This document shows, in pieces, positions 1 through 6,969 of a DNA stretch of 64,000 bases. Made by a program: the position numbers and the translations under genes. Position 1 is the stretch's first letter. Each line of letters starts with the position of its first letter. The stretch is from Prochlorococcus sp. AG-402-K21. Its GTDB lineage: Bacteria; Cyanobacteriota; Cyanobacteriia; PCC-6307; Cyanobiaceae. A model generated the notes under the pieces. The model did no database searches, was not told where the DNA came from, and was given only the letters and a program-made list of their open reading frames with translations. The stretch lies in contig QCII01000005.1 of NCBI GenBank assembly GCA_003216775.1, positions 90,427-154,426 on the forward strand. The letters run 5' to 3'.

Positions 1-126
1 TCCTAAAATTCTATGAACTGGAGGATGCATCCAAACATTTTCACCATTTCCGTAATTAAGTGATATATCACCCTTAACGGTATAATTTAGTAATTCACTT
101 AATAAAATTTCTTTAGGTAATTTCAA
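1..126 (-). CDS. PRC-barrel-like conserved protein, 5' part only
   Basis: Leftward reading frame entering from the dnaN side; only the first 42 codons lie in the window. The visible peptide starts KLPKEILLSELLNYTVKGDI and continues to a WMHPPVHRILG segment at the edge. From memory this resembles the gene directly downstream of dnaN in marine picocyanobacteria, usually described as a PRC-barrel or RNA-metabolism-like protein; the function is not established. The start is taken as TTG at 126, two bases after the dnaN stop codon, since no ATG is available before the conserved part. The 2-bp spacing suggests co-transcription and translational coupling with dnaN. The family assignment is recognition, not a search result. 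Confidence 0.65.
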   Translation of the reverse strand, partial: MKLPKEILLSELLNYTVKGDISLNYGNGENVWMHPPVHRILG

Positions 127-128
127 GT

Positions 129-1289
129 TTAAGAACGAACCTGAACAGGCATAACTAGATAAGTAAAAGAATTAAGATTATCTTCTGGAACAAAAACAGC
201 TGGAGTAGTTGAAAGATTACATTTTAAAAGCACATTTTCAGACGAAATAACTTTTAACCCTTCTAAAAGATATCTAACGTTAAATGCAATATCAAAATTT
301 TCTCCAGAATTGGAAACAGGAATGGATTCATTTGCATTTCCAATATCTTGTGCATCTGCACTTATTGAAGCTAAATCTGTATTATCCAATTTAATTTTTA
401 CAACACTACTTTGTTGATCAGCTAAAACAGCAATTCTTTCTAATGCATCAATTAATTGTTTAGTATTAAAATTAAAAATCTTAGAAAAAGTATCAGGAAT
501 TAATTGTGAATAATTCGGATAATTACCTTCAAGGGTTCTTGTTGTGATTATCTGATTAGAAGAGATAAAAACTACCTGACCTTTGTCATAGAAAAGCTTT
601 ATTGCATTTTCTGAGCTTCTCAAAGAAACTAATTTTTCAATTTCTCTTAATGATCTAGTTGGAATAGTTACTGACAACTCTCCTTCACTTGACGATAGGT
701 TATCTTGATTGGGAAGATGCTCCTCATCGTTACCAATTAGAGCAACTGCCAACCTATGACCATCTGTTGAAGCAGACTCTAAATAATTTTGTTTAAAAGT
801 AAAATTAACACCTGTGAGTAATTGCTTTGAATCATCATTACTACTAGAAAAAATGGTCAATTTAAGAGCTTTTAGAAAAGAATTTGGTTCAATATTTAGA
901 GAAGTACCACTTTCAACAAATGGTAAATTAGGATATTCATCAGAAGGTATTCCTTTGAGGTTAAAAGAACCTCTATCACTTTGCATCAAAATATTATCAG
1001 ATTCCTCATCAACTTTTAAAGATACAGGAGTTTCACTAGGTAATTTGTTTACTATTTCAGATAACAGTTTTGAAGGTATTGTTATAGCTCCACTATTTTT
1101 GACAGTTCCATCAAAAGAGGTTTGAATTCCTAAATTAAGATCAAATCCTGTCAAGCTAATCTTATTTGTTCCTTGGTCAGCTGTTAAAAGTATATTTGCG
1201 AGAATTGGATGCGTTGGTCGAGAAGCAACTGCTTTACTGACTAGTTGAATAGCATTATTTAACTCATTTTGATTACAAATAATCTCCAT
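129..1289 (-). CDS. dnaN: DNA polymerase III sliding clamp, beta subunit
   Basis: Ring-shaped processivity clamp that tethers the replicative polymerase to DNA. The 386-codon frame has the usual family length (about 365-390 residues). A STDGHRLA segment near residue 180 is typical of the second clamp domain, and the C-terminus YLVMPVQVRS matches the conserved C-terminal MP-x-R-like end of beta clamps. The start is placed at the ATG at 1289, giving MEIICNQNELN. An upstream in-frame GTG at 1313 would add eight unlikely residues. The gene lies beside the probable origin (1290-1628), the common bacterial position for dnaN, although dnaA is not next to it. It is followed two bases later by the PRC-barrel-like gene, probably in one transcript. 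Confidence 0.97.
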   Translation of the reverse strand: MEIICNQNELNNAIQLVSKAVASRPTHPILANILLTADQGTNKISLTGFDLNLGIQTSFDGTVKNSGAITIPSKLLSEIVNKLPSETPVSLKVDEESDNILMQSDRGSFNLKGIPSDEYPNLPFVESGTSLNIEPNSFLKALKLTIFSSSNDDSKQLLTGVNFTFKQNYLESASTDGHRLAVALIGNDEEHLPNQDNLSSSEGELSVTIPTRSLREIEKLVSLRSSENAIKLFYDKGQVVFISSNQIITTRTLEGNYPNYSQLIPDTFSKIFNFNTKQLIDALERIAVLADQQSSVVKIKLDNTDLASISADAQDIGNANESIPVSNSGENFDIAFNVRYLLEGLKVISSENVLLKCNLSTTPAVFVPEDNLNSFTYLVMPVQVRS

Positions 1290-1400
1290 CGGAATTTGGA
1301 ACTTTATACACACACAATATACTTTTTTCGTAAATTAAATTCAATAAGGCTTTTTTTTATCTCTTTTCTAATATTAAAATTAATAAAAAAATAAAATATT

Positions 1401-1418
1401 TAGTAGTAGTAGTTGTTG
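1401..1418 (-). promoter_or_regulatory. DnaA-trio-like tract of the origin
   Basis: The plus strand reads four TAG triplets followed by two TTG triplets; the minus strand reads CAACAACTACTACTACTA. Read from the DnaA box at 1426-1434 on the minus strand, the order is box, short spacer, CTA trios, then AT-rich DNA. This matches the basal unwinding element described for Bacillus subtilis, in which DnaA extends from a box along 3'-GAT-5' repeats to open the strands. The assignment rests on motif and spacing only. Confidence 0.6.
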
Positions 1419-1425
1419 TGTAAAC

Positions 1426-1434
1426 TGTGGAAAT
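1426..1434 (-). promoter_or_regulatory. DnaA box (left)
   Basis: ATTTCCACA on the minus strand, one mismatch from the TTTTCCACA form and close to TTATCCACA. An overlapping weaker TTTACACA lies at 1417-1424 between it and the trio tract. Confidence 0.6.
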
Positions 1435-1598
1435 TTTAATACAAATAAATTGATCACTGTATTTTTCAATATTTATTTAAGTGGAAAAAAAATATTGTTT
1501 GTTGAATAAATTAAAAATTTTTCAATAAAAAAAAAATTATTAAACAAATTTAATAAGTTTTTATATATTTTTCAACAGATCACCTTAGTTTTTTATTG

Positions 1599-1607
1599 AT
1601 TTCCACA
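1599..1607 (+). promoter_or_regulatory. DnaA box (right)
   Basis: The same 9-mer ATTTCCACA on the plus strand, inverted relative to the copy at 1426-1434. A one-mismatch relative, TTTTCAACA, precedes it at 1569-1577. Confidence 0.6.
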
Positions 1608-1628
1608 GACACTAATTTTTTTGGATTT

Positions 1629-2732
1629 TTAATAACCCAAGATTTTGATAATATCCTTTAATGATGGTTCAATATTTTTCCTGAAAATAGCATCATTGTT
1701 TTTAATTGCACAATCAGGGTCTTTTAAACCATTTCCAGTAAGAACACAAACAATAGTAGATTCCTTTTGAATTCTATTTTTGTTTTTAATAAGTCCAGCA
1801 ACTGACGCTGCACTTGCAGGTTCACAAAAAACTCCTTCTTTTGCAAGTATTTTATAGGCATTAATTATTTCTTCATCTGTCACCGACTGAAAGTCTCCTT
1901 TACTCTCTTTTTTTACTTTTTTTGCTTTTTCTCTATTTACAGGATTTCCAATTCTTATTGCTGTTGCAATTGTCTCTGGATTTTTAACTATTATATTTTG
2001 CACCAATGGAGCAGAGCCTTCAGATTGAAAACCCATCATTATTGGTAATTTTAAATTCCTTTTTATTTTTGCATACTCTTTAAATCCCATCCAATACGCG
2101 GTAATATTTCCTGCATTTCCCATGGGAATGCAAAGCCAATCAGGTGCAATGCCTAAGTCATCAACAATTTCAAAAGCTGCTGTCTTTTGGCCTTGTATTC
2201 GATATGGATTTACAGAATTAACAAGTTCTACTGGATGTTCTGAGGATAAATCTTGAACAATTTCAAGAGCTTTATCAAAATTTCCATTAATAGATATGAT
2301 CTCAGCTCCATACATCAAAGCTTGTGCCAGCTTTCCTTGAGCAACAAATCCTTCTGGAATTAAAACATAAGGCTTTAACCCTCCTCTGGAAGCATATGCA
2401 GCAGCAGCAGCAGAAGTGTTCCCAGTACTTGCACAAATTACTGCTTCACGGCCATCTTCTTTTGCTTTGCTAATTGCCATAGTCATTCCACGATCTTTAA
2501 AGGATCCTGTTGGATTTAGACCGTCATATTTTAAAAAAACCTTTGTGCCATTTCCAATTATATTGCTGATTGAATCACTAAAAATTAGGGGAGTATTTCC
2601 CTCATTTAGCGAAATGATAGGAGTTTTTTTTGTAACCGGAAGATATTGCTTATAAGCTTTGATTAGACCTGGCCATGTTTTTTTTCTGTAATTAATATGC
2701 AGTTTATTTTTGATTTTATTTAATAACGACAT
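1629..2732 (-). CDS. thrC: Threonine synthase
   Basis: Pyridoxal-phosphate enzyme converting O-phosphohomoserine to threonine, the last step of threonine synthesis in the cytoplasm. The 367-residue length fits the shorter bacterial class. The PLP-binding lysine is in GSFKDRGM (Lys79), followed by the CASTGNTSAAAAAY phosphate/substrate loop near 100-113 and a glycine-rich LTGNGLKD motif near the C-terminus. ATG start at 2732. It is the last gene of a leftward set (ABC1 kinase, DUF1400 protein, thrC), with an 11-bp gap to the gene before it. The origin-like region follows its 3' end. Other fold type II enzymes are possible in principle, but the motif set points to threonine synthase. Confidence 0.95.
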   Translation of the reverse strand: MSLLNKIKNKLHINYRKKTWPGLIKAYKQYLPVTKKTPIISLNEGNTPLIFSDSISNIIGNGTKVFLKYDGLNPTGSFKDRGMTMAISKAKEDGREAVICASTGNTSAAAAAYASRGGLKPYVLIPEGFVAQGKLAQALMYGAEIISINGNFDKALEIVQDLSSEHPVELVNSVNPYRIQGQKTAAFEIVDDLGIAPDWLCIPMGNAGNITAYWMGFKEYAKIKRNLKLPIMMGFQSEGSAPLVQNIIVKNPETIATAIRIGNPVNREKAKKVKKESKGDFQSVTDEEIINAYKILAKEGVFCEPASAASVAGLIKNKNRIQKESTIVCVLTGNGLKDPDCAIKNNDAIFRKNIEPSLKDIIKILGY

Positions 2733-2743
2733 AGCTGTTTAAT

Positions 2744-3310
2744 TCATTTTAATTTTTTTAGAGGAGAATTTGTAAAAAAGTCCAATAACTCTGAAATTGA
2801 TTCTACTTTATTCATAACTTTGCTCAAAGCGTTGACATCTAAAATAACAGTCTTAGTTGGATATCCTTCAAAAAAATTTATTAGATTTATTTTCCCATTA
2901 CCTATATTTATTCCTTGAATTACACTTGCTCTAAGGGCTAACACACCTGTTTTTTCATCATCTGCTCTTGGAGGGTGAATAATAGACGAAAGCCTTGTTA
3001 AAAAAACATTTCCTATTTCAGAATATACTAATTTACTTGCAATGGTAATAGGGACCTCAAAATCTTTATTTAATACTGATCTAATTTCATTATCAGGAGA
3101 GCCAGTTGCCTTTAAAATCCGCTTTAATTTTTTTGTTGAATTACCACTTTCTGCAAAAGTTCTTAATGAATTAACTTTAATAGTCCTAGAAAATATGCTG
3201 TATATAATTTTAATCTCTTCAGCAGCATTAGCTTTTGAAACCTTAAAAATTAATTGAGAACTTATTAAAATAAAAAATATTTTAATTATAAAAAATTTTT
3301 TATAATTCAT
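2744..3310 (-). CDS. DUF1400 family exported protein (alpha/beta hydrolase-associated)
   Basis: A 188-residue protein with an N-terminal signal-like segment: MNYKKFFIIKIFFILISSQL, then an Ala-rich KANAAEE possible cleavage site around residue 30. The body resembles the cyanobacterial DUF1400 domain, often found at the N-terminus of predicted alpha/beta hydrolases and here standing alone. There is no catalytic Ser-Asp-His set that I can see, so enzymatic activity should not be assumed. The start is taken as ATG at 3310, one base after the stop of the upstream ABC1 kinase gene; an in-frame start at 3334 would run back into that gene. Probably translated together with its neighbours. The family call is from memory. 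Confidence 0.7.
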   Translation of the reverse strand: MNYKKFFIIKIFFILISSQLIFKVSKANAAEEIKIIYSIFSRTIKVNSLRTFAESGNSTKKLKRILKATGSPDNEIRSVLNKDFEVPITIASKLVYSEIGNVFLTRLSSIIHPPRADDEKTGVLALRASVIQGINIGNGKINLINFFEGYPTKTVILDVNALSKVMNKVESISELLDFFTNSPLKKLK

Positions 3311-3311
3311 T

Positions 3312-5168
3312 TTAGATGTTTGCACCTGCAGCAATCTTTACGAGTCTAACTACTCCTTTTTCGGTTACTTTTTTTGCGATTTTTATGCTCATTTCTTTTG
3401 TATATGGTTCATTAATAAGTCGAGGAACTTTTTTTAGAAAAATATCAACAGAGTAGCCTGGCACTTTTTGTAAAATATCTAAAAAGTTTCTCAGTGGTTC
3501 TATATAAATTATGAGGTCACTTAAGTTGCTATCTTCGCTACCCGTATTTAATTTAATTGAATTTGGAAGGTACTTATTCAAATTTTTTAATATTTTTAAA
3601 CCTAGTAAATCTATTTGATTTGTTAATCCTTCAATTATTTCTTTTCTAAGAAAACCTCCTTTTGGAGAAAACAGAAGATTTATTACTTCATCTAAAAGTT
3701 TTTCTAAGTCAAGGTCTGTCTGCTTTGCAGCATTTGAAAGTAGATCCTCTAAACGGTCCCATTTGAATTTTTTGTTATCAAAAAGCATTTCTTTTAAACT
3801 TTCTCTTAGTTGGGGATCAGGATCCTCCATTAATCTTCTCGCAAAATATGGATACGCTGCTCCTAATATTTTAAAGTTTGGATCTACGCTTAAAGCGATT
3901 CCTTCTAAAGTCAATAAAGATCTAATAATAAGTGCATAATATGGAGGTAATCTGAAAGGGAACTTATACATAATTCCAGACATGTCATCTGTCACGCTTT
4001 TGAAATCCATTTTTGAAACTCCTTGTTCAACTGCATCAATAAAAACATCTTGAAATGCTGGAACAATTGGCTCTAGATTAACTTCTTCTGATAAAAAACC
4101 TAGTTTTACGAAATCTTTAGATAATTTATCGAAGTTTTTATTCACTAAATGAACAACTGCTTGTATTAAACCAGACCTAGACTCTCTAGATACTTCACTC
4201 ATCATTCCAAAATCTAGATAACATAACCTGCCATCTTTTAAAGCTAATAGATTTCCAGGGTGTGGGTCAGCGTGAAAAAAACCATGTTCTAATAGTTGTT
4301 CTAAACTACATTGCACTCCTATATCAATCATCCTGTCAGGATCGATTCCTAATTTTTTTACATCTTCTAAATTTGTTAATTTTGTACCATCTATCCATTC
4401 CATTGTTAAAACTCTTCTTGATGTTATTTCTTTGTAAATTTTTGGTACGGCAATCATTTTGTTGTGCTTATGCATATTTCTAAATTTTTCTGCATTTTCA
4501 GATTCGTTTAAGTAATCCATCTCTTCAAAAACTCTCTTACCTAATTCATCAATCAATGCCACGAGATCGCTTCTAATAAGTCCAATATTGTTTTTTAGCC
4601 AATAGGCAATATTTCTTACTATGTAAAGATCTAAAGTAATTTGTTCTCTTAAACCTGGTCGTTGTACTTTAACTGCAACAACTTCTTGATTATTTAGTTT
4701 GGCTTTATGTACTTGCCCGAGTGAAGCAGCAGAAATTGGCTCCTTATCAATTTCTAAAAATATTTCATTTATTTTTCTTCCTAAATCTTCTTCTATTAAT
4801 TCCATCGCTTTATCACCGTCAAATCCTGGTAGTTGATCTTGTAATTCTGATAATTCTTCAAGAAGAATCCCTGGAATGATATCAGGTCTTGTTGATAAGG
4901 CTTGACCTGCTTTAACAAATGCTGGTCCAAGTTCTACTAATAAATTTGTTAATTCCTTTGCCCTCAATCTTGCTTTCTCTTTATTTTTCAATCTTCCAGT
5001 TAGTTTATCCCACCCAACAGAAATGATATAGGCAAAAATAGGTATGAGCGTCTGCCAAAGTCTCTTTAAAAGTCTTTTTGGGTTTTTTTGGTAAATTTTT
5101 GAAATTGTATCTGGATCATAATCCAACAGTCCAGATACCTCAATAAAATCAGTAAAATCTTCTTTCAT
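3312..5168 (-). CDS. ABC1/UbiB family atypical protein kinase
   Basis: Member of the ABC1 (UbiB/ADCK) family, atypical kinases or ATPases linked to quinone and prenyl-lipid metabolism in bacteria, mitochondria and plastids. The 618-residue protein has the family KxGQ motif (KAGQ, 86-89), the SAASLGQVHKA loop (about 147-157), an ATP-site lysine in VAVKVQRPGL (Lys167), the catalytic HADPHPGN motif (299-306) and the metal-binding DFG (319-321). C-terminal hydrophobic stretches suggest membrane association. ATG start at 5168. First gene of a leftward cluster, with the DUF1400 gene starting one base beyond its stop codon. It diverges from recN across 68 bp. The precise substrate cannot be read from sequence. 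Confidence 0.92.
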   Translation of the reverse strand: MKEDFTDFIEVSGLLDYDPDTISKIYQKNPKRLLKRLWQTLIPIFAYIISVGWDKLTGRLKNKEKARLRAKELTNLLVELGPAFVKAGQALSTRPDIIPGILLEELSELQDQLPGFDGDKAMELIEEDLGRKINEIFLEIDKEPISAASLGQVHKAKLNNQEVVAVKVQRPGLREQITLDLYIVRNIAYWLKNNIGLIRSDLVALIDELGKRVFEEMDYLNESENAEKFRNMHKHNKMIAVPKIYKEITSRRVLTMEWIDGTKLTNLEDVKKLGIDPDRMIDIGVQCSLEQLLEHGFFHADPHPGNLLALKDGRLCYLDFGMMSEVSRESRSGLIQAVVHLVNKNFDKLSKDFVKLGFLSEEVNLEPIVPAFQDVFIDAVEQGVSKMDFKSVTDDMSGIMYKFPFRLPPYYALIIRSLLTLEGIALSVDPNFKILGAAYPYFARRLMEDPDPQLRESLKEMLFDNKKFKWDRLEDLLSNAAKQTDLDLEKLLDEVINLLFSPKGGFLRKEIIEGLTNQIDLLGLKILKNLNKYLPNSIKLNTGSEDSNLSDLIIYIEPLRNFLDILQKVPGYSVDIFLKKVPRLINEPYTKEMSIKIAKKVTEKGVVRLVKIAAGANI

Positions 5169-5236
5169 AACTTTATATATTTAAACCCTTTATTTTTTTA
5201 AAAAAGAAGTTAATTTTTTTATATAGAAGATTTATC

Positions 5237-6916
5237 ATGCTTATACAACTAAAGATAGAAAATATTGCCTTAATAGAGATTATAGAAATTAATTTCGAAA
5301 AAGGGTTGAACATCATTACTGGGGATTCTGGTTCAGGCAAATCACTGATTTTAGATTCCTTAAATGTTTTATTTGGTGGAACTAATATACCTTTAAAGCA
5401 CTTAATACGTCCAGGAAAAGATCATTGTTCTATTGAGGCAAAATTTGTTCCTTCTTTTCAAATTAATAATTGGTTGATTAATAAGGGCTTTAAAAGTATC
5501 TCTCCAGTATTAAATATCAAAAGAATATCTTTTAGAAAAAATAATAAAGTTTTATCTAAATATAGTCTTAATAATTTATCAATTAATAAAAAATCACTAG
5601 AAGAACTTGGAAGATTACTAGTAGATTTTGCAGGTCAATCAGATACTTTTATATTTAATTCCCAAGATAAGAGAAGATTAATTATTGATGATTTATGTTC
5701 TCAAGAATTTAGAAACACCAGTGTAAAAATTAAGAATATATGGGGAGAAAGTATGGTTTTAAAAGAATTAATTAATGAAAAAATAGAATCTTCTAAGAAG
5801 CAGGAAGAAAACAACTTAGTAATAAAACAAATGCTGAAGAGTTTAGAAGAAGCTAACTTAGATTCCAGTGAGGAAATCTTAGAATTAGAATTATTAGAAA
5901 ATAAACTCGTAAATAATCTTGAAATAAAAAATTCAATTCAATCATCTTTAGAAAATTTAAATAATTTTAGTCATGATGAACCATCAGTTGCGTTTTTGAT
6001 AAATCAATCAATAAAAAATTTAAACAGAACAGCAGATTATGATTTAAAAATTCAACAGTTTAGAGAAAAGTTATTAAACATTCAAACTCCTGTAGAAGAT
6101 TTAATTTTTGCTTTAAACTCATATTTACAAGATATGGATAATAATGAATCTAATCTTGCAGAAATACAAAAAAGATTATTTTTTTTAAAAAACTTGGAAA
6201 GAACTTTTTCATTGGATCTACCTCAATTAATTGAAAAACGAAATAAATTAAGGAATTATTTATTAAAAAATGATCAAGACAATGAGATTCAGAACATGAA
6301 AATTCAAATCAAAAACTTACAAAATAAGTTAGATTCTTTATTTCTTATTCAATCTAGGGAAAGAAAAACAATTGCTAAACACTTACAAGATTCAGTAATC
6401 CGCATTTTAAGAAATCTAGGATTAGAAAATGCAAATTTTTTAATTCAATTTTCTGAATGTAAGCCCTCTGGTGATGGAATTGATAATATAAATTTTTTAT
6501 TTTCTGCTAATCCTGATCAGAAGCTTGCTCCATTATCAAATGTTATTTCTGGAGGAGAAATGTCAAGATTTTTATTAGCTATTAAATCAAGTATTTCTAA
6601 TAAACCAAATACTTTCTTTTTAGATGAAATTGATAATGGTTTAAGTGGTAAATCTTTATTTTCTTTGTTTAAGCTAATAAAAGCAATTTCTAAAAATCAA
6701 CAGGTTTTATGTATTACTCATCAGCCTTTATTAGCTGCTGGAGGATTAGCTCATTTCAAAGTTAATAAAAAAGTAATTGATGGAATAACATATACATCAA
6801 TATCTAAATTGTCAACAAGAAAACAACGAAAAAATGAATTAATAGAACTTATTGGTGGAGGTTCTAGCGAAGTCGATGATTATGCTTCTCAACTTCTTGA
6901 TCGAGCAGCCGCGTAA
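5237..6916 (+). CDS. recN: DNA repair protein RecN
   Basis: SMC-like ATPase acting in double-strand break repair by recombination. The 559-residue protein has a Walker A loop GDSGSGKS (29-36), a central coiled-coil region rich in Glu, Lys, Leu and Asn (about 160-375), an ABC signature SGGEMSRF (from 438) and a Walker B FLDEID (around 461-466), followed by an ITHQP switch histidine motif. This arrangement, with a short coiled coil, is typical of RecN rather than RecF or SMC. ATG start at 5237. It diverges from the ABC1 kinase gene and is followed 53 bp downstream by uvrA on the same strand, grouping two DNA repair genes. Confidence 0.96.
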   Translation: MLIQLKIENIALIEIIEINFEKGLNIITGDSGSGKSLILDSLNVLFGGTNIPLKHLIRPGKDHCSIEAKFVPSFQINNWLINKGFKSISPVLNIKRISFRKNNKVLSKYSLNNLSINKKSLEELGRLLVDFAGQSDTFIFNSQDKRRLIIDDLCSQEFRNTSVKIKNIWGESMVLKELINEKIESSKKQEENNLVIKQMLKSLEEANLDSSEEILELELLENKLVNNLEIKNSIQSSLENLNNFSHDEPSVAFLINQSIKNLNRTADYDLKIQQFREKLLNIQTPVEDLIFALNSYLQDMDNNESNLAEIQKRLFFLKNLERTFSLDLPQLIEKRNKLRNYLLKNDQDNEIQNMKIQIKNLQNKLDSLFLIQSRERKTIAKHLQDSVIRILRNLGLENANFLIQFSECKPSGDGIDNINFLFSANPDQKLAPLSNVISGGEMSRFLLAIKSSISNKPNTFFLDEIDNGLSGKSLFSLFKLIKAISKNQQVLCITHQPLLAAGGLAHFKVNKKVIDGITYTSISKLSTRKQRKNELIELIGGGSSEVDDYASQLLDRAAA

Positions 6917-6933
6917 AATAGAAAAAATTCGAC

Positions 6934-6939
6934 TATAAT
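6934..6939 (+). promoter_or_regulatory. Probable -10 element of uvrA
   Basis: Perfect TATAAT hexamer 30 bp upstream of the uvrA ATG, in the 53-bp gap after recN. No convincing -35 box is visible. Confidence 0.5.
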
Positions 6940-6969
6940 AGCTTTTTTAAATCATAATTAGATTTAAAC

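Larger units (their letters stand above)
1290..1628. other. Probable chromosomal replication origin (oriC)
   Basis: The longest gene-free stretch in the window (339 bp), between dnaN and thrC. It is extremely AT-rich. It carries two identical DnaA-box-like 9-mers ATTTCCACA in inverted orientation (1426-1434 minus, 1599-1607 plus) and near matches TTTTCCACT (1480-1488 minus) and TTTTCAACA (1569-1577 plus). A TAG-trio tract at 1401-1418 sits next to the left box, followed by almost pure A/T DNA at about 1340-1400. Adjacency to dnaN is the classical origin context. Both flanking genes are on the minus strand, so the dnaN promoter should also lie here. Function is inferred from motifs and position. 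Confidence 0.75.

Noticed and set aside
814..1125. A 103-codon plus-strand frame inside dnaN
   Set aside because: Fully antisense to dnaN, whose family match is clear.
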